Made by a program: the position numbers and the translations under genes | Shown here: positions 25,682 through 35,889 of the stretch, piece by piece | How positions within the stretch are numbered: the first letter of the stretch is position 1 | Layout: every line of letters starts with the position of its first letter | Source: Aurantimonas sp. 22II-16-19i | GTDB lineage: Bacteria; Pseudomonadota; Alphaproteobacteria; Rhizobiales; Rhizobiaceae | Assembly: GCF_002088275.1 (NCBI RefSeq) | Contig: NZ_AQQS01000019.1 | Coordinates: 1-64,000, forward strand | Reading direction: 5' to 3' | Length of the DNA: 64,000 nt | Notes under the pieces: generated by a model | Database searches by the model: none | Seen by the model: the letters and a program-made list of their open reading frames with translations, nothing else | What the model was told of the DNA's origin: nothing

Positions 25682-26872
25682 ATGAAACGACTGGCCATAG
25701 CCCCGGACACCGCCCTCGCCCATGTGCGCGGCGCGATCGCGGACGTGGAGACCGACAACATCGCCCTCCTGGCCGAGAAGGCCGGCACGGTCGAGGACGT
25801 CATCCGCCTGTGGTACGGCGAGAGCGACGTGGTGACGCCGGAGCCGATCCGCCGCGCCGCGACCGAAAGCCTGGCGCGCGGGGAGACGTTCTACGTGCCG
25901 CAGATGGCCGGCCATCCGGCGCTGGCCGCCGAACTCGCGGCCTACCAGTCGGAGCTCCACGGGCTGACCCTCGGCCTCGACCGCTCGACCGTCACGCCGG
26001 GCGGCATGCAGGCCGTCCACCTGGCCCTGTCGCTGGTGCTCGAGCCGGGCACCAACGCGGTCTATGTGGAGCCGCAGTGGCCGAACATCCGCCATTCGAT
26101 CCACCTCGCCGGGGCGCAGGCCCGTCCGGTCGCTCTCGACCTCGTCGACGGGCGCTGGTCGCTCGATCTCGACCGGCTGTTCGACGCCTGCGATGCCCGC
26201 ACCCGGGCGATCGTCTTCTCCACTCCCTCCAACCCCTGCGGCTGGTGCGCCAGTCCCGACGAACTGGAAGCCCTCGTCGCGTTCTCCCGGCGCACCGGCA
26301 TCTGGATCGTCAGCGACGAGATGTACAGCCGCCTCAGCCGCACCGGCCGGGCGGCACCGTCGCTCCTGCAGCACGCCGGGGACGAGGACCTGGCGCTCTG
26401 CATCAACGGGTTTTCCAAGGCCTGGGCGATGACCGGCTGGCGCGTCGGATGGCTGAACCATCCCGCCTCCATCGCCCCGGCCTTCCGGGCGGTGACGCAG
26501 TATGTGAACAGCGGCACGGCACCCTTCGTGCAGGCTGGCGCCCTGGAAGCTCTGCGAAGCGGCGAGGAAGCCGCCCTGGCGATGCGCGATCGCTGCGTCG
26601 CCGGGCTCGAGGCCGTGTATGCGCGGCTCGGCCGGTCGAACGCGATCCGCCTGCCGGAGATGCCGGAAGGCGGCATGTACGCCTTCTTCCCGCTCACGCC
26701 CGAGGGGGTCGACGCACGCCAGGCCTGCCTCGATCTCGTCTCGACGGCCCGCGTCGGGCTGGCACCCGGCGGCATGTTCGGCGACAGCACGATCAACTGC
26801 GTGCGCATGTGCGTGGCGCGGGATCCGGACGTCGTCGCCGAAGCCTGCGACCGGCTTCTCGCCGCCGTCTGA
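25682..26872 (+). CDS. PLP-dependent aminotransferase, class I/II (AspC-like fold type I)
   Basis: A protein of 396 aa. Fold-type-I features in order: VTPGGMQAVHLALSLVLEPG (cofactor phosphate region), FSTPSNPCGW, VSDEMYSRL (Asp and Tyr contacts to PLP), NGFSKAWAMTGWRVGW with the Schiff-base lysine, and the C-terminal CVRMCVARDP carboxylate-binding Arg. It transfers an amino group between an amino acid and a 2-oxo acid; the exact substrate cannot be read. The start MKRLAIAPDT is the ATG at 25682. It is a single gene with no obvious pathway neighbours. Confidence 0.88.
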   Translation: MKRLAIAPDTALAHVRGAIADVETDNIALLAEKAGTVEDVIRLWYGESDVVTPEPIRRAATESLARGETFYVPQMAGHPALAAELAAYQSELHGLTLGLDRSTVTPGGMQAVHLALSLVLEPGTNAVYVEPQWPNIRHSIHLAGAQARPVALDLVDGRWSLDLDRLFDACDARTRAIVFSTPSNPCGWCASPDELEALVAFSRRTGIWIVSDEMYSRLSRTGRAAPSLLQHAGDEDLALCINGFSKAWAMTGWRVGWLNHPASIAPAFRAVTQYVNSGTAPFVQAGALEALRSGEEAALAMRDRCVAGLEAVYARLGRSNAIRLPEMPEGGMYAFFPLTPEGVDARQACLDLVSTARVGLAPGGMFGDSTINCVRMCVARDPDVVAEACDRLLAAV

Positions 26873-27032
26873 GGCGAGGTGCCCACGGACCAGGACACGG
26901 AACGGCCGGTTCCTGGTCCGCCTTGCGAGCGCGTCGTCGCCTGAGGCAGCCGCGCCCAAAGGATCGGGGCGCTTATAGTTAAGATTTTAGATATAGTCGG
27001 CTCGTTGATTCGCAGGCAGTCACGGGGCGGGC

Positions 27033-28916
27033 ATGAACATGACGCGATCTCGGGCGCTTCGCTCGCTGAGCTGGGCGCCAACCATTTCCCTCTCGTGGAT
27101 GTGGGGGCTCGGCTTCTTCTACTCCATGCACATCGTCTGGATCCAAGGCTGGACCGGCTTCTGGGTCTTCGCCCTGGCCAATGCCTGCGGACTGGCGCTG
27201 TTCGGATGCATCCTCGATTCCAGGCGGCGCGATCCGGAGACCCTGTTGGCGAGGATCGGCCCGCGCTTCGTGTCGCTGTTCCTCCTCTGCCAGATCGGCG
27301 CGATCGCGATCACACTGTTCTCCCTCGGCGCCTATCTGTGGCCGGTGCTGCTTCCCGATGCGTCTCCTGCGACAGGGCCGGCCCTGACGGCTCTCGTCGT
27401 CGTCCTGGCTTGCGCCATCGGCCATGCGAGCACGCTGCGCCGGCTGCGCTTCCTGCATATCGGCTATCTGGCGCTGGCGCTCGCGGCGCTCGCGGTCGCC
27501 TTCGCCGCCATGCCGGCCGGGACCGTCTCGCCGACCCCCGTCGAGGCGCCGGCATCCCTGTCCGTCTGGAGCTTCCTGCTTCCGACCCTCGTCGGCTTCG
27601 CCCTCGGGCCGTGGGGCGATCTGCAGCAGTGGCAGAGAGCCGTCGAGATCCGCCGGAGCGGCTCGTCCCCGGCGATCGCCTATGTCGGCGGCGGTGCGAT
27701 CTTCCTCGGCCTGCTGATCGCCAATGCGATGCTGGCGCGAGCGGCCGGCGCCAACATCCTGATCGGCACCGACGGTGCGATCGGCGCGCAGAGCTCGGTC
27801 GCGGCGCGGCTGGCAGCGGACGGGTTCGGCCCCGGCCTCGTCGCCTTCGCCGTCTGGGCCGTCATTGCCGCCGTCTCCACGATCGACAGCTTCTATTGCG
27901 CCACGAGGTGGTATCTCTCCTCGCTCCTCGCCAAGAGCCTGCACCCGGCCCTCGCCTTCGTTCCCACGGCGGCCGCGGCGTCGCCGCTCTGGGTGCTGGC
28001 GCTCGCCGTCGGCGCGGCCGGAACGATGAGCGCGGCCGGCCTCTCCCAGACCGCCTACATGATGCCCTATGCGACGCTTCTCGTCGGCGTGACGGCCTGC
28101 CTCCTGGCCGAGTGCGTCGTCCGGCCGTCCCGCTTCGACGCCCTCTCCTGCTATCTCTGGGGGCTTGTCGCGGCGCTCGCCTTCTTCATCGGATACCGGG
28201 AGGAGATCGCCTTCCTGGTGCCGCTGTCGACCGCCATCGCGCTCGTCGGGGCGATCCAGCCCATCCGGTCGATCCTCGGCGCGGGATCGGGCATCGGTCA
28301 GGTCCGGACCACGACCATCGCCCGCACGGACCCGGCGCCGATCCGCACCGACACGGACGCATCCCCCGCCTCGCCGGACCGGCAGTCGCTGCCCCGGCCG
28401 GCCGCGCCCATGCCCGCCGCGAACAACGACGCGGGCCCCGCGCACGGCTTCGACGGCCAGTGGTTCGTGATGCAGGTGACCCCGACCTATGACGACACCA
28501 ACTCGGTGGGGAACGTCTACTTCGCCAACTACGTCCGCTGGGTGGGCAAGGCGCGCGAATTGTTCTTCAACGCCTGCATGCCGAAATTCGATCTCGAGAC
28601 CACCCGCTATTACGTCCTGACGAAATCGTTCCAGCACGACTTCCGCCGCGAGATCGCCGAGTTCGAACCGGCGACGATCCGGATCCGGATCGCCAGCCAC
28701 AATCGCAAGTTCGTCACGCTCGGCCACGAGATCATCAGCGAACGCCATGGCCTGCTGGGCCGCGGCGAGCAGGACCTGATGTTCGTCGACCGGGAGAGCT
28801 TCAAGCCGCTCGACATCCCGGTGGACATCATCCGCGGCTTCCTGCCCTTCTGGCCGTCCAACCGCGCGGACAATGCAGCGGCCTCAGTCGACGACGGAGC
28901 GCGCAAGGCCAGCTGA
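27033..28916 (+). CDS. Polytopic transporter-like membrane protein fused to a hot-dog thioesterase-like domain
   Basis: A protein of 627 aa in two parts. Residues about 15-430 contain roughly ten to twelve hydrophobic segments with a transporter-like pattern (LeuT-fold symporter-like: SLSWMWGLGFFYSMHIVW, ALGPWGDLQQWQRAVEI, STIDSFYCATRWYLSSLL). A Pro/Ala/Thr/Asp-rich linker covers about 430-470. Residues about 475-610 are a hot-dog acyl-thioesterase-like domain with TYDDTNSVGNVYFANYVRWV and RELFF, then GHEIISERHGLLGRGEQDLMF. The DDTN-x-VGNVYF form, with Asn where 4-hydroxybenzoyl-CoA thioesterases have the catalytic Asp, resembles the enediyne thioesterases (CalE7/DynE7 type). I know of no standard protein with this architecture. 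Its 3' end overlaps the convergent GGDEF-EAL gene by 33 bp. AT-rich sequence at 26975-27000 may be its promoter. Confidence 0.75.
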   Translation: MNMTRSRALRSLSWAPTISLSWMWGLGFFYSMHIVWIQGWTGFWVFALANACGLALFGCILDSRRRDPETLLARIGPRFVSLFLLCQIGAIAITLFSLGAYLWPVLLPDASPATGPALTALVVVLACAIGHASTLRRLRFLHIGYLALALAALAVAFAAMPAGTVSPTPVEAPASLSVWSFLLPTLVGFALGPWGDLQQWQRAVEIRRSGSSPAIAYVGGGAIFLGLLIANAMLARAAGANILIGTDGAIGAQSSVAARLAADGFGPGLVAFAVWAVIAAVSTIDSFYCATRWYLSSLLAKSLHPALAFVPTAAAASPLWVLALAVGAAGTMSAAGLSQTAYMMPYATLLVGVTACLLAECVVRPSRFDALSCYLWGLVAALAFFIGYREEIAFLVPLSTAIALVGAIQPIRSILGAGSGIGQVRTTTIARTDPAPIRTDTDASPASPDRQSLPRPAAPMPAANNDAGPAHGFDGQWFVMQVTPTYDDTNSVGNVYFANYVRWVGKARELFFNACMPKFDLETTRYYVLTKSFQHDFRREIAEFEPATIRIRIASHNRKFVTLGHEIISERHGLLGRGEQDLMFVDRESFKPLDIPVDIIRGFLPFWPSNRADNAAASVDDGARKAS

Positions 28917-31286
28917 CCGCGTGCCGTCGCCGCGATGGTCGCCGCCGACGACCCGGGGCTCGAAACGCCTGGCCTTCCTGGCGATCATCTGCAGGGTGGC
29001 CTCCTGCGAGGCTGGCGCACCGAACAGGTAGCCCTGCAGCTGGGGGCAGCCGATCTGCCGCAGGCAGTCGCGCTGCGCCAGCGTCTCGACGCCCTCGGCG
29101 ATGGTCGTCATGCCGAGAGTCCGCCCGAGATCGACGATCGTCTTGACGATGCTGACGTCGCTCTCGACCTCGGGCAGGTCGATGATGAAGCTGCGGTCGA
29201 TCTTGATCTTGTCGACCGGCAGCTTCCGCAGATAGCTCAGGCTGGAATAGCCGGCGCCGAAGTCGTCGAGGGCCAGCCTGACGCCCAGCCGGCGCAGGTT
29301 TTCCAATACCGCCATGGCCTCGTTGGTCGTCGCCAGGAAGGCCGTCTCGGTGATTTCCAGCTCCAGCCGCGATGGCTCCAGCCCGAAGTCCGAGAGTGCC
29401 CGCGAGACCACCGCGACCAGATCGGAATGCCGGATCTGGATCGTCGAGACGTTGACGGCGATCGTCAAGGTGGGGTCCTGCCAGGTCGTGGCGAAGCGGC
29501 ATGCGGTCCGCAAGCCCCATTCGCCGAGCGCCAGGATCGCGCCGGTCTCCTCGGCCAGCGCGATGAACTTTGAGGGCGGCACCTGCCCGTGGACGGGGTG
29601 GTTCCAGCGCATCAACGCCTCGAAGCCGCAGAGTTCGCCGGAGGCGGCCGACACCACGGGCTGATAGTTCAGCGTGAACTCGCCGCGATCGAGGCCGCCC
29701 CGCAGCTCGCCCATCAGGGATGCGCGCTCTTCCTTGTGCTGGTCCATCGCCGGCACATAGATCCGGTAGCCGCCGCCGCCGACCTCCTTCATCCGGTAGA
29801 GCGCGGCGTCGGCCTTGCGCAGGATCTCGTCCGACGTCGCATCCTCGCTGGCGATCGAAATGCCGATGCTCACGCCGACATCGAGATAGAGATCGTTGAA
29901 GACGAAGGGCTCCTGCAGGCGGTCGACGATCTTCTCGGCCAGCGCCGCGTTGGCTGCGACATCCGGCGTTGCGTGGAGGATCGCGAACTCGTCTCCGGCA
30001 AACCGCGCGATGACCAGGTCGGGTCCGGAGAACGCCTGCAGACGCTCGCCGATCTTGCGCAGCAGGTCGTCGCCGACCGCGTGCCCGAACGTGTCGTTGA
30101 CCTGCTTGAAGCGATCGAGATCGAGGCAGAGGACCCCGTAGCCAGCCCCCTGCGGGCACTCGAGAAACGCACGCTGCGCCTCGGCGACGAGCTGCTCGAA
30201 GCGCCGCCGATTGGGCAGCTGCGTCAGGACGTCGTGGTTCGCGAGGTGGTCGAGCGTCGCCATGTACTCGTGCTGGAGCGTGACGTCCGAGCCGATGCCG
30301 CGGAAGCCCTGGAAGCGCTTTTCCCGGTCGTAGACGGGCTTGCCTGTCAGCGCCCACCAGCGCGTCGTCGACCCGATCTCGACCGGGATGTTGATGCGCT
30401 TGAAGGGCCGGCGATCGCCGATCGCCGAGAGGAGATAGGCCAGCTCCTCGCTCGGTGGGTCGAAGGCCGGCGTGACGAGGGTCTCGAAGCGGGACGACGC
30501 CAGGCAATCCCGATCGGTCTGGACGACCTCGGCGAACCGCGGCGAGGGCGAGCGGATCAGCCCTTGTGCGTCGGTTTCCCACAGCCAGTCGCTGGAGTTC
30601 TGTTCGAAGTCGTTCAGCAGGAGGCCGCTGACCTCCCGCTGCTTGTCGAGATCGACCTGCACGATCGCCCGGAGGCTGACCAGCTTGCTGATCTGGATCA
30701 TCGTGGCGAAGATGAAGCCCGAATAGATCGCGAGCAGGATTGCGATGTTGATGTAGAAGGGCTCTCCCGTCATCGCGAGCGCGACGAAGGAGCCGAGGAT
30801 GATGCTGCCCGAATAGAACATCCCCGCGGCAGGCACGAAGCCGACGCAGATGCCCGTCGCGATCAGGCCGGCGCAGGTCGCCGCGATCAGGAGCCGCCCG
30901 TCGGCATCGGCTCCGGAGAACAGCATGACGGGAATCGAGGCGAGGGCGATGCCGGCGTACGAGGCCACCCAGATCGTCCGTCGCCGGATGGTCCTGATGG
31001 TCAGCGCATTCGCCACCAGGCGTCCGCGCCGCCAAGACGCGCACGCCCGGAACCCGAGCCAAGCCAGCACGAAGTTGACCGCCTGAAGCCCGACCACATA
31101 GGGCATCGTCGACGGCTGCCAGAAGTAGTAGCAGACGATGATCGAGACGGTCAGGCCGGTGACGATGGTGAAGGGCGCGAGGCGAAGCGCGAGATCGAGC
31201 TGGTCGAGCCAGACCTTGTCGATCGTATCGCGATCCAGCACTGATCCGGTCCTGGCCAATTCGGGCGACCTGTTTGCCTTCGACAT
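28884..31286 (-). CDS. Membrane-bound GGDEF-EAL cyclic-di-GMP protein with PAS domain
   Basis: A protein of 800 aa. Residues about 35-215 contain five to six membrane segments. About 225-345 is a PAS-like sensor (DFEQNSSDWLWETDAQGLI). About 350-520 is a GGDEF domain whose signature is RFAGDEFAI, an AGDEF variant compatible with diguanylate cyclase activity. About 530-780 is an EAL phosphodiesterase domain with FEALMRWNHP, AVNVS, ELEITE, DDFGAGYSSL, KIDRSFI and AEGVET all intact. It can therefore make, degrade or both make and degrade c-di-GMP; the net direction is unknown. AT-rich promoter-like sequence lies at 31355-31380. Its C-terminus overlaps the transporter/hot-dog gene tail to tail. 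Confidence 0.95.
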   Translation of the reverse strand: MSKANRSPELARTGSVLDRDTIDKVWLDQLDLALRLAPFTIVTGLTVSIIVCYYFWQPSTMPYVVGLQAVNFVLAWLGFRACASWRRGRLVANALTIRTIRRRTIWVASYAGIALASIPVMLFSGADADGRLLIAATCAGLIATGICVGFVPAAGMFYSGSIILGSFVALAMTGEPFYINIAILLAIYSGFIFATMIQISKLVSLRAIVQVDLDKQREVSGLLLNDFEQNSSDWLWETDAQGLIRSPSPRFAEVVQTDRDCLASSRFETLVTPAFDPPSEELAYLLSAIGDRRPFKRINIPVEIGSTTRWWALTGKPVYDREKRFQGFRGIGSDVTLQHEYMATLDHLANHDVLTQLPNRRRFEQLVAEAQRAFLECPQGAGYGVLCLDLDRFKQVNDTFGHAVGDDLLRKIGERLQAFSGPDLVIARFAGDEFAILHATPDVAANAALAEKIVDRLQEPFVFNDLYLDVGVSIGISIASEDATSDEILRKADAALYRMKEVGGGGYRIYVPAMDQHKEERASLMGELRGGLDRGEFTLNYQPVVSAASGELCGFEALMRWNHPVHGQVPPSKFIALAEETGAILALGEWGLRTACRFATTWQDPTLTIAVNVSTIQIRHSDLVAVVSRALSDFGLEPSRLELEITETAFLATTNEAMAVLENLRRLGVRLALDDFGAGYSSLSYLRKLPVDKIKIDRSFIIDLPEVESDVSIVKTIVDLGRTLGMTTIAEGVETLAQRDCLRQIGCPQLQGYLFGAPASQEATLQMIARKARRFEPRVVGGDHRGDGTRSAGLARSVVD

Positions 31287-31461
31287 CTCGGATCCCGCGG
31301 GCCTGCGACAACTTCGAGCGATAGCATCACGGCGTTAAGGAACTGGAAATCCGGACGCACTATTTTAATAAGTCGTCCATGCTATCAGGTGCCGCCGCGC
31401 GGCTGCCACACCCATGGAGCCTTGACCGGCGTCGCTCGGGGCACGGCGCCAGACGTCCGGC

Positions 31462-31743
31462 ATGCACGCCGCACCCGGGAGGATCGTCATGGACCACCAG
31501 ATCCTCGCCGAGATCTGGGGTCCGGCCCATGCCGAGGACGTGCAGGATCTGCGGGTCTTCATCGGCCGCATCCGCGCCAGGCTGAAGGACGACCGGGACG
31601 CGCCGCGCTTCATCCTCAACGAGCCCGGCGCCGGCTACCGGTTCATCGCCGAAGAGGCCGGGCGCCGCAGCACCGTGGGGACGCGATGGCGAAAGATCGG
31701 CCGGACGCTCAGTAGACGAGCCGCGGCGGCGGCTCGACCATGA
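31462..31743 (+). pseudogene. Fragment of a KdpE/OmpR-type response regulator (DNA-binding domain only)
   Basis: About 66 residues match the C-terminal half of a KdpE winged-helix domain: GRIVMDHQILAEIWGPAHAE, then DLRVFIGRIRARL and PRFILNEPGAGYRF. In intact regulators this is preceded by a 120-residue receiver domain and the first strands of the output domain; here an in-frame TGA lies about 40 bp upstream of the ATG, so all of that is missing. No kdp genes are nearby. The end of the frame (about 25 residues) is unrelated and runs into the 3' end of the convergent methyltransferase. Probably a non-functional remnant. Confidence 0.75.
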
Positions 31744-32464
31744 AGCCCCGTTCGCCGCGTCGGCAGAGATAGACCTCGTCGTCCGTCGCGTCGACGATCG
31801 AGAACCCCGAGCTGCGCAGCATCGCCTCCATGCCCGCGCGGTTGGGGATCCACCAGTTGGTCGGATCGCCGGAGTAATTCTGCTCGACGAAGACCATGCG
31901 CGGATACCCCTCGCCTTCGAAGACGGCTTCCTCCTCGAACGGGTAGTCCGGCGCGACCTCGGGAACCCGCGTCGATCCCCGCAGCATCGACTGGAACAGG
32001 AGATCGCCGCCGACCACGGTCTCGTGCAGGAGGTCCAGTGCCAGGAGCGGATGGCGCAGATGGTAGAGGACGCCCATGAAGATGACGAAGTCGAAGCGCT
32101 CCCGCAGGGCCCCCACCTCGTAGACGGAGAGCTCGCGAAACTCGATCCCGAGGCCCTCGGTTTCGGCCGCCAGCCGCGCCTGCGCCAGGTAGCGCGGGTC
32201 GGAATCGATCCCGACGACGCGCTCGGCGCCGCGGCGCTTCATCTCCAGCGCGTAGAAGCCGGCATTGCAGCCGATGTCGAGCACCGTCCGCCCGCTCATG
32301 TCCTCCGGCACCAGATGCCGGAAACGCTGCCACTTGAAGTTCGGATAGTCGCCGAGGAAATGCTCCGGCGCGGTCTTCACGCCGCCGAGGTCGAGATTGT
32401 GGAACCAGGGGCCGAGCGCCCGGATGCGGCTCTCGAGGCCGTCCGTCTTGGCTGCGTCGTCCAT
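31709..32464 (-). CDS. SAM-dependent methyltransferase, CmoB-like, of the glycan cluster
   Basis: A protein of 251 aa. Class I methyltransferase motif I is TVLDIGCNAGFYALEMKRRG, with the acidic residue VVGIDSD, and then DFVIFMGVLYHLRHP; the start WFHNLDLGGVKTAP recalls the tRNA U34 carboxymethyl/methyltransferase CmoB group. I recall a family of such enzymes (Rta_06860 type) found beside glycosyltransferases, and that fits here. It is the last gene of the glycan cluster and may O-methylate a sugar; this is inference. The ATG at 32464 is preceded by AAAGGA. Confidence 0.85.
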   Translation of the reverse strand: MDDAAKTDGLESRIRALGPWFHNLDLGGVKTAPEHFLGDYPNFKWQRFRHLVPEDMSGRTVLDIGCNAGFYALEMKRRGAERVVGIDSDPRYLAQARLAAETEGLGIEFRELSVYEVGALRERFDFVIFMGVLYHLRHPLLALDLLHETVVGGDLLFQSMLRGSTRVPEVAPDYPFEEEAVFEGEGYPRMVFVEQNYSGDPTNWWIPNRAGMEAMLRSSGFSIVDATDDEVYLCRRGERGFMVEPPPRLVY

Positions 32465-32579
32465 GCTGTTCGTCCTTTCCGCGACGGCCCGCTCCGCTCG
32501 GGTCACCGGGCCGCGCCTCATTCGGGTGTTTCGGGGCAGGGATCGGGAGGTTCGACCGATCGCCGCGACGCGGGACGGT

Positions 32580-33608
<1,029 letters not shown>

Positions 33609-33694
33609 GGCGGCACCGGTGGCGAAGTCTTCACGCTTCATCCCGTCACTTCCTTCTTCTCATACGCAAAACCAGGCGGCACGGGATGCCTCCC

Positions 33695-34798
33695 TCACGA
33701 TCCGCTGGCGGCTGCCAGCCGCGGGGAAACATCGGCGCCGAGCGCGTCGACCAGCTCGCTCGCCCTTGCGAGCCCCGTATGGGCGGCGAGGACGATTTCC
33801 TGCGCCCTGGCGGCGAGCCGCTGCCGATCGGCTGCTCCTGCTCCACAAAGCGCATCGACCACCTCCTCGGTTCCATGGGCGATCAGAATGGCTTCGCCTT
33901 CCGGCAGGAGCTCGGACAATCCGTCCCAGGCGTCGCTGATGATCGGCACGCCGACGGCGGCCGCCTCGAACAGCCGCACGCTGGGCGACCAGCCGGCGGC
34001 GATCATGTCGGCCCGCGTGACGTTGAGGGTGAAGCGTTGGCGGCTGTAGAAGTCGGCGTGTTCGGCGGGCGGCAGATGGTCGATCCGCTCGACGTTGTCC
34101 GGCCAGTCGATCGTCTCCGGATATTGCGGGCCGGCGACGACGAAGCGCTTGTCCGGCAGGCGCCGCGCCGGCTCGATCAGGAGCCGCTCCAGCGTCGGCT
34201 GGCGGTCGGGGCTGTAGGTGCCGAGATAGCCGAGATCCCAGACAGGCTCCGCGCCGGTGTGCCGGTATTTCTCCGCCTCGACGGAGCAGTACAGAGGCCG
34301 CGCGCTTTTCGCCCCGAATTCCCCTTCCAGGCGGTCGAGCGTCGGCCCGCCGGTAAAGGAGAAATAGGTCGAGAACTTCGGGATCTGCCGGGCGGCGAGA
34401 TATTCTTCGTCGCCGCGCTTCAGCCTGGCGAGGGTGACCGGGGTATCGATGTCGTAGAAGCCGACGCGGCCCGGCGCGATCGCCAGCAGCTGGTCGATGA
34501 CCTGGACGCCCTCCGGCACATAGGAGCCGACGATCACCGCATCTGCGGCCGAGATCTGGCGGCGATAGGTGGTCGCCAGTTCCTCGACCGAGTCGTAGAG
34601 GCGCAGTTCGCAGAACTCCGGCTCCGCCATGTCGCGGTTCGCCGCGTACCAGGGCTTGTCACGCTCCAGGAACAGGACACGGTGGCCAAGGGCGTTCAGG
34701 CCCTTGAGAAGCGAGCGGAAGGTCGTCGCGTGGCCGTTCCCCCAGGAGGAGGAGAGCGACAGGCCGACGAAGACGATGTCGAATGCAGCGTGCTTCAT
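33695..34798 (-). CDS. CgeB-like glycosyltransferase (copy 1)
   Basis: A protein of 367 aa. It begins DIVFVGLSLSSSWGNGHATT and has a GT-B-like C-terminal half ending with FTLNVTRADMIAAGWSPSVR and LFEAAAVGVPIISDAW, the conserved donor-binding region of the CgeB/glycosyl-transferase-1-2 family. The middle has GYLGTYSPDRQPTLERLL. It is one of three tandem paralogues in this cluster. Its ATG overlaps the stop of the next copy upstream (ATGA at 34795-34798). Donor and acceptor are unknown; it is cytoplasmic. Confidence 0.85.
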   Translation of the reverse strand: MKHAAFDIVFVGLSLSSSWGNGHATTFRSLLKGLNALGHRVLFLERDKPWYAANRDMAEPEFCELRLYDSVEELATTYRRQISAADAVIVGSYVPEGVQVIDQLLAIAPGRVGFYDIDTPVTLARLKRGDEEYLAARQIPKFSTYFSFTGGPTLDRLEGEFGAKSARPLYCSVEAEKYRHTGAEPVWDLGYLGTYSPDRQPTLERLLIEPARRLPDKRFVVAGPQYPETIDWPDNVERIDHLPPAEHADFYSRQRFTLNVTRADMIAAGWSPSVRLFEAAAVGVPIISDAWDGLSELLPEGEAILIAHGTEEVVDALCGAGAADRQRLAARAQEIVLAAHTGLARASELVDALGADVSPRLAAASGS

Positions 34799-35889
34799 GC
34801 CGCGGCTCCCGCGCGCTTCTTCGCAAGCGTGTTTCGCAGAAGCTCGTCGACCAGCACGGCGCGCTGCTCGTAGGTGTGCTCGGCAAGGACACGGACGAGC
34901 GCCGCCTGGCCGATCTCGGCGGCGCGTTCCTCGGAGAGACCTGCCATGATGTCGAGGACGTCGGTGCCGTCGCGGGCGACCAGCACCTCCTCGCCGGGCT
35001 TCAGGAAATGGTCGATGCCCGGCCACTCGTCGGTGATCAGGCAGGCGCCCGCCCCCGCTGCCTCGAAGACGCGGGTCGGCGGCGAGAAGCCGATCTCGGC
35101 CATGCTGGCGCGGTTGATGTTCAGCACCGCCTTGGGGGTGACGTTGAAGGCGTTGTGGTCGCGCGTGCCGACGTGGCCGATGGCGCGGACGTTCGAAGGC
35201 AGCGGCCGGTCGCCCCAGCCGGAGCCGCCGAGGAGGAAGGAAGCCTCCGGCAGCCGCGCCGCCGGCTCCAGGAAGAACTGCTCGACCCGCGCCTCGCGGT
35301 CCGGCAGGCGGTTGCCGAGAAAGCCGAGGCTGGCGGCGAAGCGCTCGTCGCCGGGCACCGGATGATGGGTCTCAGGGTCGAGCGCGTTGCAGATCGGCAC
35401 GCAGGCCCTGGCGCCGAGGGCGCGATAGGCCTCGACCACCGGAGCGCCGCCACCATAGGTGAGGACGAGGTCGAGCTTTTCGAGCTGGCGGTGGCTCGGA
35501 TGGTCCGGCTTCTCGCGCAATTCGGCAAGGGTCGCCGGCGCGTCGACGTCCCAGAAGATCCGGACGGCGTCGGCGCGCGCCGCGCCGAGCACGGCGTCCA
35601 GCAGCGCATCGTCCTCGTAGCCGACGCCCGAGGCCTTGACGACGACATCGGCACCGGCGGCTTCGGCGGCGGCCTCCCTGAGCGCCTGCGGCGTCGCCTG
35701 CCAGACGACCACTTTCGCCCACTCCGGCGGCTCGATGTCGCGGTTCTCCTGCCGGCCATAGGCGTCCGGCTCGTAGAAGGTGATGTCGTGGCCGTGCGCC
35801 GCGAGCGCGCGCAACAGGCCGCGATAATAGGTAGCGGCGCCGTTCCAGTAGGAGGACAAAAGGCTGGAGCCGTAGAAGGCGATCTTCAT
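34795..35889 (-). CDS. CgeB-like glycosyltransferase (copy 2)
   Basis: A protein of 364 aa, starting KIAFYGSSLLSSYWNGAATY. It shares its plan with copies 1 and 3: the S-L-S-W-N-G-A-T pattern at the N-terminus, LGFLGNRLPDREARVEQFF in the middle, and LNINRASMAEIGFSPPTRVF with EAAGAGACLITDEWPGI near the end. It overlaps both neighbours by ATGA junctions, so the three genes are translated as a coupled block. The substrate is unknown. Confidence 0.85.
   Translation of the reverse strand: MKIAFYGSSLLSSYWNGAATYYRGLLRALAAHGHDITFYEPDAYGRQENRDIEPPEWAKVVVWQATPQALREAAAEAAGADVVVKASGVGYEDDALLDAVLGAARADAVRIFWDVDAPATLAELREKPDHPSHRQLEKLDLVLTYGGGAPVVEAYRALGARACVPICNALDPETHHPVPGDERFAASLGFLGNRLPDREARVEQFFLEPAARLPEASFLLGGSGWGDRPLPSNVRAIGHVGTRDHNAFNVTPKAVLNINRASMAEIGFSPPTRVFEAAGAGACLITDEWPGIDHFLKPGEEVLVARDGTDVLDIMAGLSEERAAEIGQAALVRVLAEHTYEQRAVLVDELLRNTLAKKRAGAAA

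Noticed and set aside
25506-25685. A 59-codon frame from a TTG whose stop overlaps the aminotransferase ATG
   Set aside because: The overlap is suggestive, but there is no ribosome-binding site and no recognisable motif, and it lies in a region that already looks like rearrangement debris.
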